NCBI RefSeq assembly: GCF_002259795.1
Contig: NZ_MWXA01000007.1
Span: 1 to 64,000 of the forward strand
Source of the DNA: Bifidobacterium aquikefiri
GTDB lineage: Bacteria; Actinomycetota; Actinomycetes; Actinomycetales; Bifidobacteriaceae
Length of the DNA: 64,000 bases
Direction: 5' to 3'
Both the position numbers and the translations under genes were made by a program. Shown piece after piece: positions 18,358 to 27,270 of the stretch; positions within the stretch are counted from its first letter, which is position 1, and every line of letters begins with the position of its first letter. The notes beneath the pieces are model-generated. The model was not told the origin of the DNA, did not search any database, and saw nothing but the letters and a program-made list of their open reading frames with translations.

Positions 18358-19116
18358 ATGAAGAATAAGTTTGTCGCAATAGTTGCAGCTTCGCTGGCAG
18401 CCATCACAATGCTTGGTGGCTGCGGTGCCGGGTCGGCAGATTCGACAGCCGCCGGGAACAGCACATTGACAGTGGGGACCGATGCCACATTTCAACCCTT
18501 CGAGTATCAAGAGGGCGGAAATTACAAGGGGTTCGACATAGACCTGGTACAGGCCCTTGCCAAGAAGCTCGGATATAGCAAAGTTCAATTCGTAAACACT
18601 GAATTCAAAGGATTGATTCCTGGGTTGCTTTCGAAGAAATTCGACATGGTGGCATCAGCTGTATACATTACCGACGAAAGAAAGCAGCAAATCGATTTCA
18701 GCGACCCCTATTATCCTGGTGGCCTTTCAATCATGATTCCCAGCGACGACACAACCATTTCCAAGGGCAGTGACCTTGCCGGCAAAACCGTTGTGGTTCA
18801 GACAGGGACCAAATCCGTTGAATGGCTCAAGGCCAATGTCCCCACTGCAAAAATAGTGGAAGTTGAGAGCAACAACGAAATGTTTCTCCAAGTGTCAAGC
18901 GGCAAGGCAGATGCTGCCGTCACAGGTAAACCAGCAGCGGAATCTTATGCAAAAACTGACCCCAAGGTCAAAGTAGTAGAACAAACATTGACAACGGAAG
19001 AATATGGTTTCGGATTCCGGAAAAATGATTCTGCTTTGAAAAATAAGATCAACGGTGCTTTGAAAGAGCTGAAGAGCAATGGCACATATGACAAGATCAA
19101 AAGTGAATACTTCTAG
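18358..19116 (+). CDS. Amino-acid-type ABC transporter binding lipoprotein
   Basis: A 252-residue family 3 solute-binding protein. The signal peptide ends in lipobox LGGC, with the lipidated cysteine at residue 22. The mature start TLTVGTDATFQPFEYQEGG and the GFDIDLVQALAKKLGY segment are hallmarks of polar amino acid/glutamine-type binding proteins. GGGAG before the ATG is a ribosome binding site. It is the first gene of a three-gene importer operon. Because the regulator and two amidohydrolases follow, the ligand is more likely an N-modified glutamate than a plain amino acid; this is inference. Confidence 0.9.
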   Translation: MKNKFVAIVAASLAAITMLGGCGAGSADSTAAGNSTLTVGTDATFQPFEYQEGGNYKGFDIDLVQALAKKLGYSKVQFVNTEFKGLIPGLLSKKFDMVASAVYITDERKQQIDFSDPYYPGGLSIMIPSDDTTISKGSDLAGKTVVVQTGTKSVEWLKANVPTAKIVEVESNNEMFLQVSSGKADAAVTGKPAAESYAKTDPKVKVVEQTLTTEEYGFGFRKNDSALKNKINGALKELKSNGTYDKIKSEYF

Positions 19117-19210
19117 GAGAAGATTTGCAACTTTCAAGTTCATCACTGCCGACTTGAAAGTTGCAAACGGAATTTCACACTTTCGAACACACAGAGGCGA
19201 AAGGTAAGAG

Positions 19211-19882
19211 ATGCTCGATTTCAATGCTTTGTTCAATGGCACTACATGGTTTATGCTCCTTGGCGGCTTAAAATACACGATATTGTATACTCTGGCAGGC
19301 TTTGTCATATCCTTGTTAATCGGTTTCGTGATTGCCCAATGCCAGTTATCGAAGAATCTTATCCTGAACAAACTGGCATGGCTCTATCTTCTTTGGTTCA
19401 GAAGCACTCCGCTGCTCATTCAACTCGTCCTCATGTTCTACGGTTTGCCCATACTCTTCAATATTGAGACTGATGCTTGGGTCGTCGGAGTCATATCTAT
19501 GGGATTGTATTCGGGATCATATGTATCTCAAATCATGCGTGGTGCCATTATTTCCATCGATCGTGGACAGATGGAAGCTGGCCGATCTCTTGGATACAGC
19601 AATCTGCAGGTAATGCTCAAGATCATCTTGCCTCAGGCCGTTCGGCGAGCGATTGCACCCCTCACCAATGAATTCATCTCCCTGACCAAGAATTCTTCGT
19701 TGTTGTCGGTTATCACCGTTGTTGAGTTATTTAGAGAGGCAGATGTTGTGATTTCAACAAACTATAAGACTTTGGAAGTCTATCTCATCGCCGCAGTAAT
19801 GTACTTCGTTTTGAACAATCTCATTGGCTGGCTCGGAATAAGGCTAGAGAAGCTTACGAAGACTGGGGAGGAACTGGCATGA
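19211..19882 (+). CDS. Amino-acid-type ABC transporter permease
   Basis: A 223-residue His/Glu/Gln/Arg-family permease with about five membrane helices and the EAA-type loop GQMEAGRSLGYSNLQVMLKI near residue 120. It ends with the usual IILPQAVRRAIAPLTNEFI region. A single permease gene suggests a homodimeric channel. Its stop overlaps the next gene's ATG by four bases (19879-19882). Confidence 0.92.
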   Translation: MLDFNALFNGTTWFMLLGGLKYTILYTLAGFVISLLIGFVIAQCQLSKNLILNKLAWLYLLWFRSTPLLIQLVLMFYGLPILFNIETDAWVVGVISMGLYSGSYVSQIMRGAIISIDRGQMEAGRSLGYSNLQVMLKIILPQAVRRAIAPLTNEFISLTKNSSLLSVITVVELFREADVVISTNYKTLEVYLIAAVMYFVLNNLIGWLGIRLEKLTKTGEELA

Positions 19883-20637
19883 TTAGTATTTCTGCGTTGC
19901 ATAAATATTTTGGTTCAAACCATGTGCTCAATAACATCAACTTGGAAATTCAAGATGGTGAGGTGGTGGTAATCATAGGACCATCCGGATCTGGAAAATC
20001 AACCTTGTTGCGTTGTATAAACTATCTTGAGACCTTTACACAGGGATCCATCAGAATACATGGTGAAGAGGTAGGACCGCAATCTCAAGATGGCAAGATG
20101 ACCCGTCTTGATGAAAAGAGACTGAATGCATTACGCCAGGGGTTGGGAATGGTGTTTCAAGGCTTTAACCTTTTTCCACACAAAAGTGTCCTCGATAACA
20201 TCATGATGGCACCGATTGACCTCCAACATCTATCTCGCACGGAGGCAAAGACCCGTGCAATGAAGCTATTGCAGCAGGTTGATCTTCAAGATAAGGCGGA
20301 AGCAATGCCTGCAAGCCTTTCAGGAGGCCAGAAGCAACGCATTGCCATTGCCCGGGCACTGGCAATGGAGCCTCAAGTGATGTTGTTCGATGAGCCGACA
20401 TCGGCTCTCGATCCGGAAATGGTCGGGGAAGTCCTGAAAGTCATGGAGAAGCTCGCCAAAACAGGCATGACCATGATTGTTGTCACCCACGAAATGAACT
20501 TTGCCAGACATATTGCAGATAAGGTCTGCTTTATGGAGCATGGCCAAATAATTGACAGTGGCGCTCCTGAAGATATATTTAGTCGTAGCAATGATTCAAG
20601 AGTAGGAAAATTCGTAAATAAGCTGGAACAGCAATAG
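19879..20637 (+). CDS. Amino-acid-type ABC transporter ATP-binding protein
   Basis: A 252-residue ATPase of the GlnQ type. Walker A is GPSGSGKST, the Q-loop lies in MVFQGFNLFPH, the signature is LSGGQKQRIAIARAL, Walker B is VMLFDEPTSALDP and the switch histidine is in VVTHEM. It energises the importer encoded by the two preceding genes and is translationally coupled to the permease. Confidence 0.95.
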   Translation: MISISALHKYFGSNHVLNNINLEIQDGEVVVIIGPSGSGKSTLLRCINYLETFTQGSIRIHGEEVGPQSQDGKMTRLDEKRLNALRQGLGMVFQGFNLFPHKSVLDNIMMAPIDLQHLSRTEAKTRAMKLLQQVDLQDKAEAMPASLSGGQKQRIAIARALAMEPQVMLFDEPTSALDPEMVGEVLKVMEKLAKTGMTMIVVTHEMNFARHIADKVCFMEHGQIIDSGAPEDIFSRSNDSRVGKFVNKLEQQ

Positions 20638-20710
20638 CGAATTGACTCATAACTTCGCGGTAATGCTCAGGTACTACTGCCATGTAGATTGAGCATCAAG
20701 AAAGGCTTTT

Positions 20711-21682
20711 ATGACACAAAAAGTTGAAGAGCTTGCCTTAACGCCCTCACAACCCATGCAGCTTTCTTCTCTCGACGACCTTTTCGCTTGCCTCGTCAAA
20801 GCAGCCGAGAGCTCTCCAACCGCCCGAAAAGTCGCGACATGCATTGAAAAGAATTATTCAGAAATTGTGTTTATGACCGCGGCTGAAGTGGCATCGCGAG
20901 CTGGTGTCTCACAGGGAAGCGTGTCTAGGTTCTGTATGCTATTGGGTTTCGCTGGCTACAACAACTTTCAGCGAAACCTTCAGCATATACACGGTATCGG
21001 TCTCACCGCACCAGAAAGACTGGAACGCATTTCGCAACAGAATGAAAACAATCCAGCTTCAGCAACCCAACCGCGAGATTCGGGCCACCAGCAGAACGCC
21101 GCAAGTTCGGTCAAAGCAATAAGACACAGATCGTTACTCCAAGAAGATATCAATGCGATCAATCAACTGCAGCCTATCTTTGCACAAAAGCAATACAACA
21201 AGCTTGTCGAGTCTCTCGCAGCATACCCACATATAATTTTGACATCAGCAAGAATTTCGGCAACCTTGCTTCCCTATTTTGCTTACACACTCAATAAAAT
21301 CCGTACTGGTATCCAGATGACCCTGCCCGGCGCCCAGGAATGGGAGCTTATGGACTTGAACAATCCGAAAGACACCCTTGTCGTCACTACTGTATTCCCC
21401 AGATATTCAGAAACTCTCATGAGAAAATTAGAGCAGCTCCATCAACGCGGTTTTACCATTATCGCATTGACTGATTCAAGGCTATCCCCCATTGTAAAGC
21501 TAAGCGATGAGTCAATAATTCTCCCGGTGAATATGACCTCAGCGTTTGACGATTATGCGGCACTTGCAGCATTCTTCAGCATCGTTTTGGAAGATTGCGC
21601 AGCAAAAATCACAAATCTCTCCCAACGCATAGAACTCATCAATGAATTGGAAGCAGAAAACAAGACATATCGAAACAGATGA
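20711..21682 (+). CDS. RpiR/MurR-family transcriptional regulator
   Basis: A 323-residue protein. Residues about 25-100 form the HTH_6 domain, with AAEVASRAGVSQGSVSRFCM as the recognition region. Residues about 150-310 are a SIS domain, which in this family binds phosphosugars or other small ligands. The linker contains a Gln/Asn/Ser-rich stretch. It lies 73 bases after the importer ATPase on the same strand and converges with the amidohydrolase operon. Matching inverted repeats upstream of both operons make it the presumed local regulator. An amino acid derivative as ligand would be unusual but not unprecedented in the family. Confidence 0.9.
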   Translation: MTQKVEELALTPSQPMQLSSLDDLFACLVKAAESSPTARKVATCIEKNYSEIVFMTAAEVASRAGVSQGSVSRFCMLLGFAGYNNFQRNLQHIHGIGLTAPERLERISQQNENNPASATQPRDSGHQQNAASSVKAIRHRSLLQEDINAINQLQPIFAQKQYNKLVESLAAYPHIILTSARISATLLPYFAYTLNKIRTGIQMTLPGAQEWELMDLNNPKDTLVVTTVFPRYSETLMRKLEQLHQRGFTIIALTDSRLSPIVKLSDESIILPVNMTSAFDDYAALAAFFSIVLEDCAAKITNLSQRIELINELEAENKTYRNR

Positions 21683-21689
21683 TCCAATC

Positions 21690-23099
21690 TCAGTTTCGTA
21701 TGATTTCAGAAATGTTTGCAATGTCCCTGGCTGCGCTGATTCCACTACTGTGTCGCTTGTTCTGAACGATTTGTCGCCCATTTATGACGACATCGCTGAC
21801 ATCCTCACCCACAGCGGTAATTGGAACGCTCTCAGGGCTAGATCCTGCTGTGCGAAGCGACTCCATATCAATAGCTATAAAATCTGCATTGTATCCTTCA
21901 CGCAGCAATCCGGAACGTTTCCAACCACAGGCTGCCTGGCCAACAGCCGTCAAATTATTCAAAAGCTCTTCGGGACTAAAAGCATCACGGTTCCCAGAAG
22001 CCAGACGCTCATGCGCATCCAACAGCCTTATCTCCTCAAATGGGTCTATACACACACATTCATCCGAACCAACACACAGAGGAATGCCATGTTCCTGAAA
22101 CATTCTTGCAGGGCCAATCCCATCGGCCAGATCTGCCTCAGTGGTTGGGCACATAGCCACACTTGAGCCCGATGCTTCTAAGATGCTTATATCGTTGTGT
22201 TCCATATGCGTCGCATGTACGGCAACGGATTCAGGTCCCCAAAAACCCGCCTGATTCAGTAGCTGCGTTGGGGTCATGCCGGTATATTTTCGGCAGGATT
22301 CGTTCTCTGCAATCTGTTCAGAAAGATGGACATGCAGAGGATGCCCCTTCCCTGATTGAGCCCAGGCTGTCACTGCAGCTATCTCTTCGAGGGTGCATGC
22401 ACGAACGGAATGTACAGCTGCGCCAATTTGTATTGTCGGATAGTCTCGTGAAACAATTTCATCATCAAGAGCTTCTGCCCGCTCTTGCCATTGTGCAACC
22501 GATCCGTCACCGAAGCGCTTCTGGTAACGGCCAAGTGAAGACCCTTCTACATCAGCGTGCAGATAGCATGCATCAAGTAGAGTCAATCGAATACCAGAGT
22601 CAAGTGCCGCCTGAATGAGCGCTTTTCCAAAGATATTTGGATCTTCGTATGGAGACCCATCACTGTGATGGTGAATGTAATGAAATTCTGCCACAGTTGT
22701 ATAGCCATGCATGACCATTTCCGTGTATACCGCCCGCGCAAAGCAATAGTACAACTCTGGGGTGAGCCCATGAGCGACGTGATACATCGTCTCTCTCCAC
22801 TTCCAAAACGTTCCACCCTCCTTTCCTAAGCCGCGCAGAGCACGATGGAAGGTATGAGCATGACAATTCGCAGCACCGGGGATGACCATTCCATGAAGTG
22901 CAATATCTTCGGCTCTTTTGGGGACATTGCACTCAATTTTTGCGATCACCCCTTCCTGAACGATAATTCTGGTCGAACTTCTGACTTTATTGTCTTTCCA
23001 CACACAGGGAGCCCAGTATGCAAGCTGACTAGGTTGCATAGGTACATGGCGATTGAAAGGAAAACGCTGTGAAACGAAAATTTCATTATTCTCTGTCAT
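21690..23099 (-). CDS. Formiminoglutamate deiminase-like amidohydrolase (HutF type)
   Basis: A 469-residue amidohydrolase-superfamily enzyme. Zinc ligands are visible: His-x-His in GAANCHAHTFHRAL, His in HPLHVHLSEQ, His in VAVHATHMEH and Asp in CVGSDECV. The segments EFHYIHH, GAAVHSVRACTLEEI and MCPTTEADLADG match HutF, which converts N-formimino-L-glutamate to N-formyl-L-glutamate and ammonia. Other histidine degradation genes (hutH, hutU, hutI) are absent here, so the substrate would be imported or come from elsewhere. The ATG overlaps the stop of the upstream M20 gene (ATGA at 23096-23099). Related deaminases are a possible alternative, but the HutF match is specific. Confidence 0.8.
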   Translation of the reverse strand: MTENNEIFVSQRFPFNRHVPMQPSQLAYWAPCVWKDNKVRSSTRIIVQEGVIAKIECNVPKRAEDIALHGMVIPGAANCHAHTFHRALRGLGKEGGTFWKWRETMYHVAHGLTPELYYCFARAVYTEMVMHGYTTVAEFHYIHHHSDGSPYEDPNIFGKALIQAALDSGIRLTLLDACYLHADVEGSSLGRYQKRFGDGSVAQWQERAEALDDEIVSRDYPTIQIGAAVHSVRACTLEEIAAVTAWAQSGKGHPLHVHLSEQIAENESCRKYTGMTPTQLLNQAGFWGPESVAVHATHMEHNDISILEASGSSVAMCPTTEADLADGIGPARMFQEHGIPLCVGSDECVCIDPFEEIRLLDAHERLASGNRDAFSPEELLNNLTAVGQAACGWKRSGLLREGYNADFIAIDMESLRTAGSSPESVPITAVGEDVSDVVINGRQIVQNKRHSSGISAARDIANISEIIRN

Positions 23100-24625
23100 C
23101 TGGCTGCTCCCATTCCGTTATCTCCTCGAATGCATCGTTTTGAAAAATCTTTGATTATTCCCATGTAGGCTCGCACTCCATATGCACAATCTTCGGGCGT
23201 CGCAAATTCAATGGGGGTATGCGAAGCACCACTAAAGTTCCGCACAAAAATCATCCCCGCCTGTACGCCTGCTTCTGCCAGAATTGCAGCATCATGCCCG
23301 GCAGCACTGCTGATGGTGGGAGGAATCACATGCCGAACGTTCTTCCGATTGCCAGAACCATATACCGATGCAGCTACCGAATTTACTAATGATTGTCGAA
23401 TCGCATCCGGAAAAGTTGTTGATCGCGTCCATGATTCCTGAGTAATGTCACAGTCATATGGAAGGTCGCCAGCATCTGGCTCCCCATGCACGGCAATTGG
23501 ATACGCATCGAATTCGCCAGACTTCGCAAGATCTCGAACCTCCTGCATCAGCCCCTTCACATCCCGCTCCAATTGGCCTCGGCAATCAATCCATGCAGTA
23601 ATTCTTGAAGGAATCACGTTCACACCATTCGGCTGAACTATGACTTTACCAATGGTCGCTCTCACTTTTCTTCGTTTCGAAATATCTTGGACATCCAATA
23701 CCAGTTTTGCAAAAGCGATCATCGGATTACGACGCTCCATCATAGGCGTGGTTCCAGCATGGTTGGCTTCTCCATGCATCACAATGCACCACCGGCCATG
23801 TGGCCATATTCCTTCTGCCACCGCGATGGGAGCATTCAAGTTTCGCTGATCGCAACCCTGTTCGATATGAAGCTCCGTATGAGAGAAAATCGATTGCTTA
23901 AAGGCAATGAGCCTATCTGCATCATAGTCATCGAGATGGGGCTCAGGAGCAGCCGACTTATTGATAGCATCCGTGATTTCCTGATCGCTGAAAGTTCCCA
24001 AGGCTCTTGAATGCGATGCCATTCTTTTGACGCTCCCCAGTTTCGACTTGAATTTCTGAAGAGCTTGCGCATAATTCAGCCCCTGCCTGTCTCTCATGGA
24101 TATAGCTTGTTCCCATGTCAGTAGTCCCATTTTCATGCGAGAGCCGAAGCAAGCTATGGCAAAGCGCCCACCTTCTTCATCATGAAAGTTCGCAATGCCA
24201 AGTGGACATTCAGGTTTCCATCCTTCCTCGCTTAAGAGATCGAAAGCGACAATGGCGCTCAACACCCCTAAAGGCCCGTCGAATGCTCCTCCATCAGGAA
24301 CTGAGTCCATATGAGAACCAAGAGAGATGCCGCGATTCTGTGGAGTCGGGACACCGCCAATCCATGCCCATTGATTTCCTGCTTCGTCCACTGAAACCTT
24401 GAAACCCCTTCGATTCATCTGTGCTGCAAACCATGTGCGCAGCCATGCTTCCTGATCGGTCCACGCCAATCTGTTATACGGCGTGGGATGATAATGATCT
24501 TTACCAGGAGTATGGCCAATATCATCGATTGACCAGAATAAATCTCCCAGCATTTGTGCAATCCGCAGATTCCTTTCATCATTCATTGACAGGTCTTGCG
24601 TCGTCCAGAAACTAGGCAAATGCAC
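23096..24625 (-). CDS. M20-family amidohydrolase (N-carbamoyl/N-acyl amino acid or allantoate type)
   Basis: About 509 residues from the GTG at 24625, chosen because a perfect AGGAGG lies 7 bases before it. It resembles the AllC/hydantoinase-carbamoylase group. Metal-binding features are SLGSHMDSVPDGGAFDG, FHDEEGGRF, HTELHIEQG, the dimer-bridging GEANHAGTTPM and the late SHTP histidine. At about 100 residues longer than usual relatives (about 410), it carries extra sequence around residues 155-230. In this operon a plausible role is hydrolysing the N-formylglutamate made by the HutF-like enzyme, a job usually done by HutG, to give glutamate. The family is known for ureido and N-carbamoyl substrates, so this is inference. 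Confidence 0.75.
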   Translation of the reverse strand: MHLPSFWTTQDLSMNDERNLRIAQMLGDLFWSIDDIGHTPGKDHYHPTPYNRLAWTDQEAWLRTWFAAQMNRRGFKVSVDEAGNQWAWIGGVPTPQNRGISLGSHMDSVPDGGAFDGPLGVLSAIVAFDLLSEEGWKPECPLGIANFHDEEGGRFAIACFGSRMKMGLLTWEQAISMRDRQGLNYAQALQKFKSKLGSVKRMASHSRALGTFSDQEITDAINKSAAPEPHLDDYDADRLIAFKQSIFSHTELHIEQGCDQRNLNAPIAVAEGIWPHGRWCIVMHGEANHAGTTPMMERRNPMIAFAKLVLDVQDISKRRKVRATIGKVIVQPNGVNVIPSRITAWIDCRGQLERDVKGLMQEVRDLAKSGEFDAYPIAVHGEPDAGDLPYDCDITQESWTRSTTFPDAIRQSLVNSVAASVYGSGNRKNVRHVIPPTISSAAGHDAAILAEAGVQAGMIFVRNFSGASHTPIEFATPEDCAYGVRAYMGIIKDFSKRCIRGDNGMGAAR

Positions 24626-24647
24626 CAGTGAACCTCCTGAAGCCAAA

Positions 24648-24694
24648 ATGAATTGTTATATTCATATTATTATAGTTTGAATTGTTTCATTCAT
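24648..24694. promoter_or_regulatory. Double RpiR-type operator upstream of the amidohydrolase operon
   Basis: Two inverted repeats: ATGAAT-TGTTAT-ATTCAT at 24648-24665 and TTGAAT-TGTTTC-ATTCAT at 24677-24694, with centres 29 bp apart. They match the site at 18302-18319 in arm sequence and spacing. They lie 23 to 70 bases before the GTG start, where a repressor would block transcription. Confidence 0.65.
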
Positions 24695-25251
24695 ATATAT
24701 GCATGTGTCAGTTGGTATCATTGCTATCGATATTTCTTTGAAGCTGGAAACGCCGACACGCAAGGCAACGGCATACTGAACGCTGCCGATGCCTTTAACC
24801 CTGGATTTGGACAAGAGACCTCGCCCAAGAACTCATCGGGCAATACGGCATTGGTTGCGAATGATGGCGGCATGACACATTCGGATGATCCTGCGACGCA
24901 CGGCGAGCATTCGGGAGCATACGACATAAACAGGGTCAAACCCCTTTTGCCCATAACCCAAACATTGGGGCTTAGGGCATGGAAAAGGGCTTTGAGACAA
25001 AGCTCAAAGCTCCTGCGGACGGGGCGAGATTCGACGAGGAAGCCTGAGAGGGCTTGAAAACATTAGCGTTTTATAAAATCATCAAAATCTCACACCACTG
25101 TTCACGCTATTAGGGAAACCATTACATGAGCCTTTATGTGCATGATACAGCGCAATTTACAGCAGGACGCGCATCACAGGGTTTGGGTTGTTTCGCCAAG
25201 TTCTCGATTGCACGCAGCATGTCTATAACATTGCATCTTAATTATGATGAC
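24695..25251. other. Remnant-rich intergenic region at the left edge of the mobile element
   Basis: No intact gene. An open frame here (about 24653-25057) has no start signal and runs into the tRNA-derived repeat at 24978-25034; it may be a decayed gene fragment. The rest up to the relaxase remnant is non-coding. Confidence 0.5.
24978..25034. repeat. Partial copy of the tRNA-Ser 3' end plus terminator, putative att site
   Basis: About 57 bases match the 3' end of tRNA-Ser(UGA) and its terminator at 28910-28967, with one mismatch and one indel, then diverge inside the T-arm. Weaker similarity extends further left (about 24947; TTGCCCATAACCCA versus TTGCCTATAACCCC). This is the expected scar on the far side of an element that integrated into the tRNA gene. 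A decayed tRNA duplicate is the alternative. Confidence 0.65.
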
Positions 25252-25569
25252 TCAATTCCTTCCACAGCTCCTCACTCTCAGATTGGGTGAGTTCCAAAGC
25301 GTTCTCGCATGAACGTCAGCTTCGGGTTTGCCGCGCTGGTCGGCCGGGCAGTCCAATCCCTTACGCTGCATCACACGGTAGCGCCGGTCAAACCGTCTGG
25401 CGATATGTTCCCAGGGCTCGACCGGCTGCCCATCCACGCCGAACGCTTCGAGCATGTCGTCGCTGGCACAAAGCAAATGCTAGTCCGTGTGCTCATTATG
25501 CCGTCCCCTACCGAACAGATATCTGAGCAGCCCCTTGGGGTTCGAGCCTCGCGTGATGTTAGGAATCAT
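25252..25569 (-). pseudogene. Relaxase (mobilization nuclease) remnant with in-frame stop
   Basis: From the ATG at 25569 the minus strand reads MIPNITRGSNPKGLLRYLFG, then GRGRHNEHTD, an in-frame TAG at codon 30, and continues HLLCASDDMLEAF, WEHIARRFDRRYR. This matches the N-terminus of actinobacterial relaxases of mobilizable elements. It ends after about 105 codons, whereas intact relaxases have 400 or more, and the last residues look unrelated. So it is both interrupted and truncated. It sits inside the tRNA-flanked segment together with a MobC-like gene. Confidence 0.7.
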
Positions 25570-25757
25570 ATGACGATTCTTGCGTTTCTTCAAAGTAGCT
25601 CTGGTGTATAGAGAAGACACACTGTCATAAGATCGGTGACGATCAGTCGCAACAGATAACTAGCTGATTATCTTGGTTATTGGCTGACCACATCATTCAA
25701 GTGACAGCAAGGATCACAAATTGTGCAGATCAGCAGAATAAAAGGAGCAAAATAAAT

Positions 25758-27248
25758 ATGGTGAATTCCCAGAACAAGAATAATGAGAAGCCCAAGAACC
25801 GCTATACAGTCAAGGGTTGGGTTTTTTTCATCTGTTTCATAGCATCTATACCAGCTACGATATATATGTTTATTGGAGAATATTATTTCCACTCTGAAGC
25901 ACGAACATTGTGGGATTCCATTGTTCATTGGGAATGGATGAACGGAAAAATTAATTTCGCTTCACTACGAAGTGTGATTCATCCAACTATTGAAAACTCT
26001 TTAGAAGTTGTTCTTGGATTCCAAATATTATTGATTACCGTTGCCATTGCGGTGTGCGCAGAACGATGGGAAACTCGACCGCTCAACCCAAATACAGATA
26101 CTGGCGAAAATGTTTCTTTCGCGGAAATGTCGCGCATATTGTACTGGATGAGCTTCGCGGTAATGATTTTGATGTTTTTCTTCACACCAGGATTGGCTTA
26201 CAAACTTGGAATTATCCCTTGTGCGTTGATTTTTATCCCCTGTTTATGGATGGATATAAAGTTCATTCTGTTCTCGTATCTAGACTCTGACATCAGGCAC
26301 AGATATGCTGCCAATAGATTACTTATCAAACGCCTTGGTGATACTTTACAGGCACAAGAGTTCTCGGGCTTCGCGAAAACCGACGACGCTGCCACATTCA
26401 AACATGAACGACAGCAAGGAAACAACAACTACCGCACAGGAAAGACACTTCCACTATTTACTCGGATTGGGATATTATCCTGCTTTAGTACGATACCGAG
26501 ATTTGCCCTATCTCTTTCGACGCTGTTCTTCTTAGTGGCAACAGCGACGATTGTATTTGCCGGAAACCATTCGTGGGAATATGGTCTGTTTTTTGCAGTA
26601 TGCATTGCCTTATTGTGGTTACCAACGTTCGTGACGATCGGACTTGGCATTGCAAACTTGGAATTTAATCTGGACGAGTCTTATCGGAGACAAAACGCGA
26701 GTCTATGGTTCATGACTTCAGCTTTTTATACACTTCTCTTCCCAGTTTCAATCAGTGTGATGTTGATTCAAACCACATCGTATGGAATATCTTGGTTATC
26801 AATGCTTACTCCGTGCGCAGTCATCACCGTTGTTTGTATTCTTGCATTTTGTTTCAAGGGCAGGATACTCACTCGAAGTAGATTCAACAGACTAGTGAAT
26901 CTTCAGAGAAACTTGGAACATTCAAATGAAAATCTTCAAACATCATATCCTGATCTTCATTTAGGAAACCTTGATAATCGGGAAATTGAACCTGATATAA
27001 CAGTGAATTGTCTTGAAAACAAGCCAGGCTCAGACACTTTGAGTTGCCTAGAAGCTAAAGGGACTAAAGAGATTAAGTCACCAGCCCCCTCAAAAAATGC
27101 AAATTCAACGAACACGCTGAATCAAAAAGAGCCTACCTGCCATTATTACAATCGAGTCTCTCTTCTATTGGTGATTTCATTCACAGTCTCTCTCTTGCCC
27201 ATAATAAAAATCGTTCATAACAAGCTGAAATCAACGAGAATAAGCTAG
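25758..27248 (+). CDS. Multi-pass membrane protein of unknown function, AT-rich
   Basis: About 496 residues from the ATG at 25758, with AAAGGAG 10 bases upstream. I do not recognise the family. It has about seven hydrophobic segments: near residues 20-40, 85-105, 130-150, 155-175, 255-280, 285-310 and 335-390. After a charged stretch there is a hydrophilic, Asn/Glu-rich region at about 400-470 and a last hydrophobic segment near the C-terminus. Base composition is clearly more AT-rich than the flanking core genes. It lies on the opposite strand to the Fic gene, ends 22 bases from it, and is inside the putative mobile element. It is probably acquired cargo; a role cannot be assigned. Confidence 0.65.
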   Translation: MVNSQNKNNEKPKNRYTVKGWVFFICFIASIPATIYMFIGEYYFHSEARTLWDSIVHWEWMNGKINFASLRSVIHPTIENSLEVVLGFQILLITVAIAVCAERWETRPLNPNTDTGENVSFAEMSRILYWMSFAVMILMFFFTPGLAYKLGIIPCALIFIPCLWMDIKFILFSYLDSDIRHRYAANRLLIKRLGDTLQAQEFSGFAKTDDAATFKHERQQGNNNYRTGKTLPLFTRIGILSCFSTIPRFALSLSTLFFLVATATIVFAGNHSWEYGLFFAVCIALLWLPTFVTIGLGIANLEFNLDESYRRQNASLWFMTSAFYTLLFPVSISVMLIQTTSYGISWLSMLTPCAVITVVCILAFCFKGRILTRSRFNRLVNLQRNLEHSNENLQTSYPDLHLGNLDNREIEPDITVNCLENKPGSDTLSCLEAKGTKEIKSPAPSKNANSTNTLNQKEPTCHYYNRVSLLLVISFTVSLLPIIKIVHNKLKSTRIS

Positions 27249-27270
27249 ACGTAAGTAATTTGCGAAACTG

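Noticed and set aside
18895-19371. 158-codon frame on the minus strand across the importer genes
   Set aside because: Fully overlaps confident genes on the plus strand, so it is a shadow.
24653-25057. 134-codon open frame after the RpiR sites
   Set aside because: It runs through the operator region and the tRNA-derived repeat and lacks a ribosome binding site. Perhaps a gene fragment, but not supportable.
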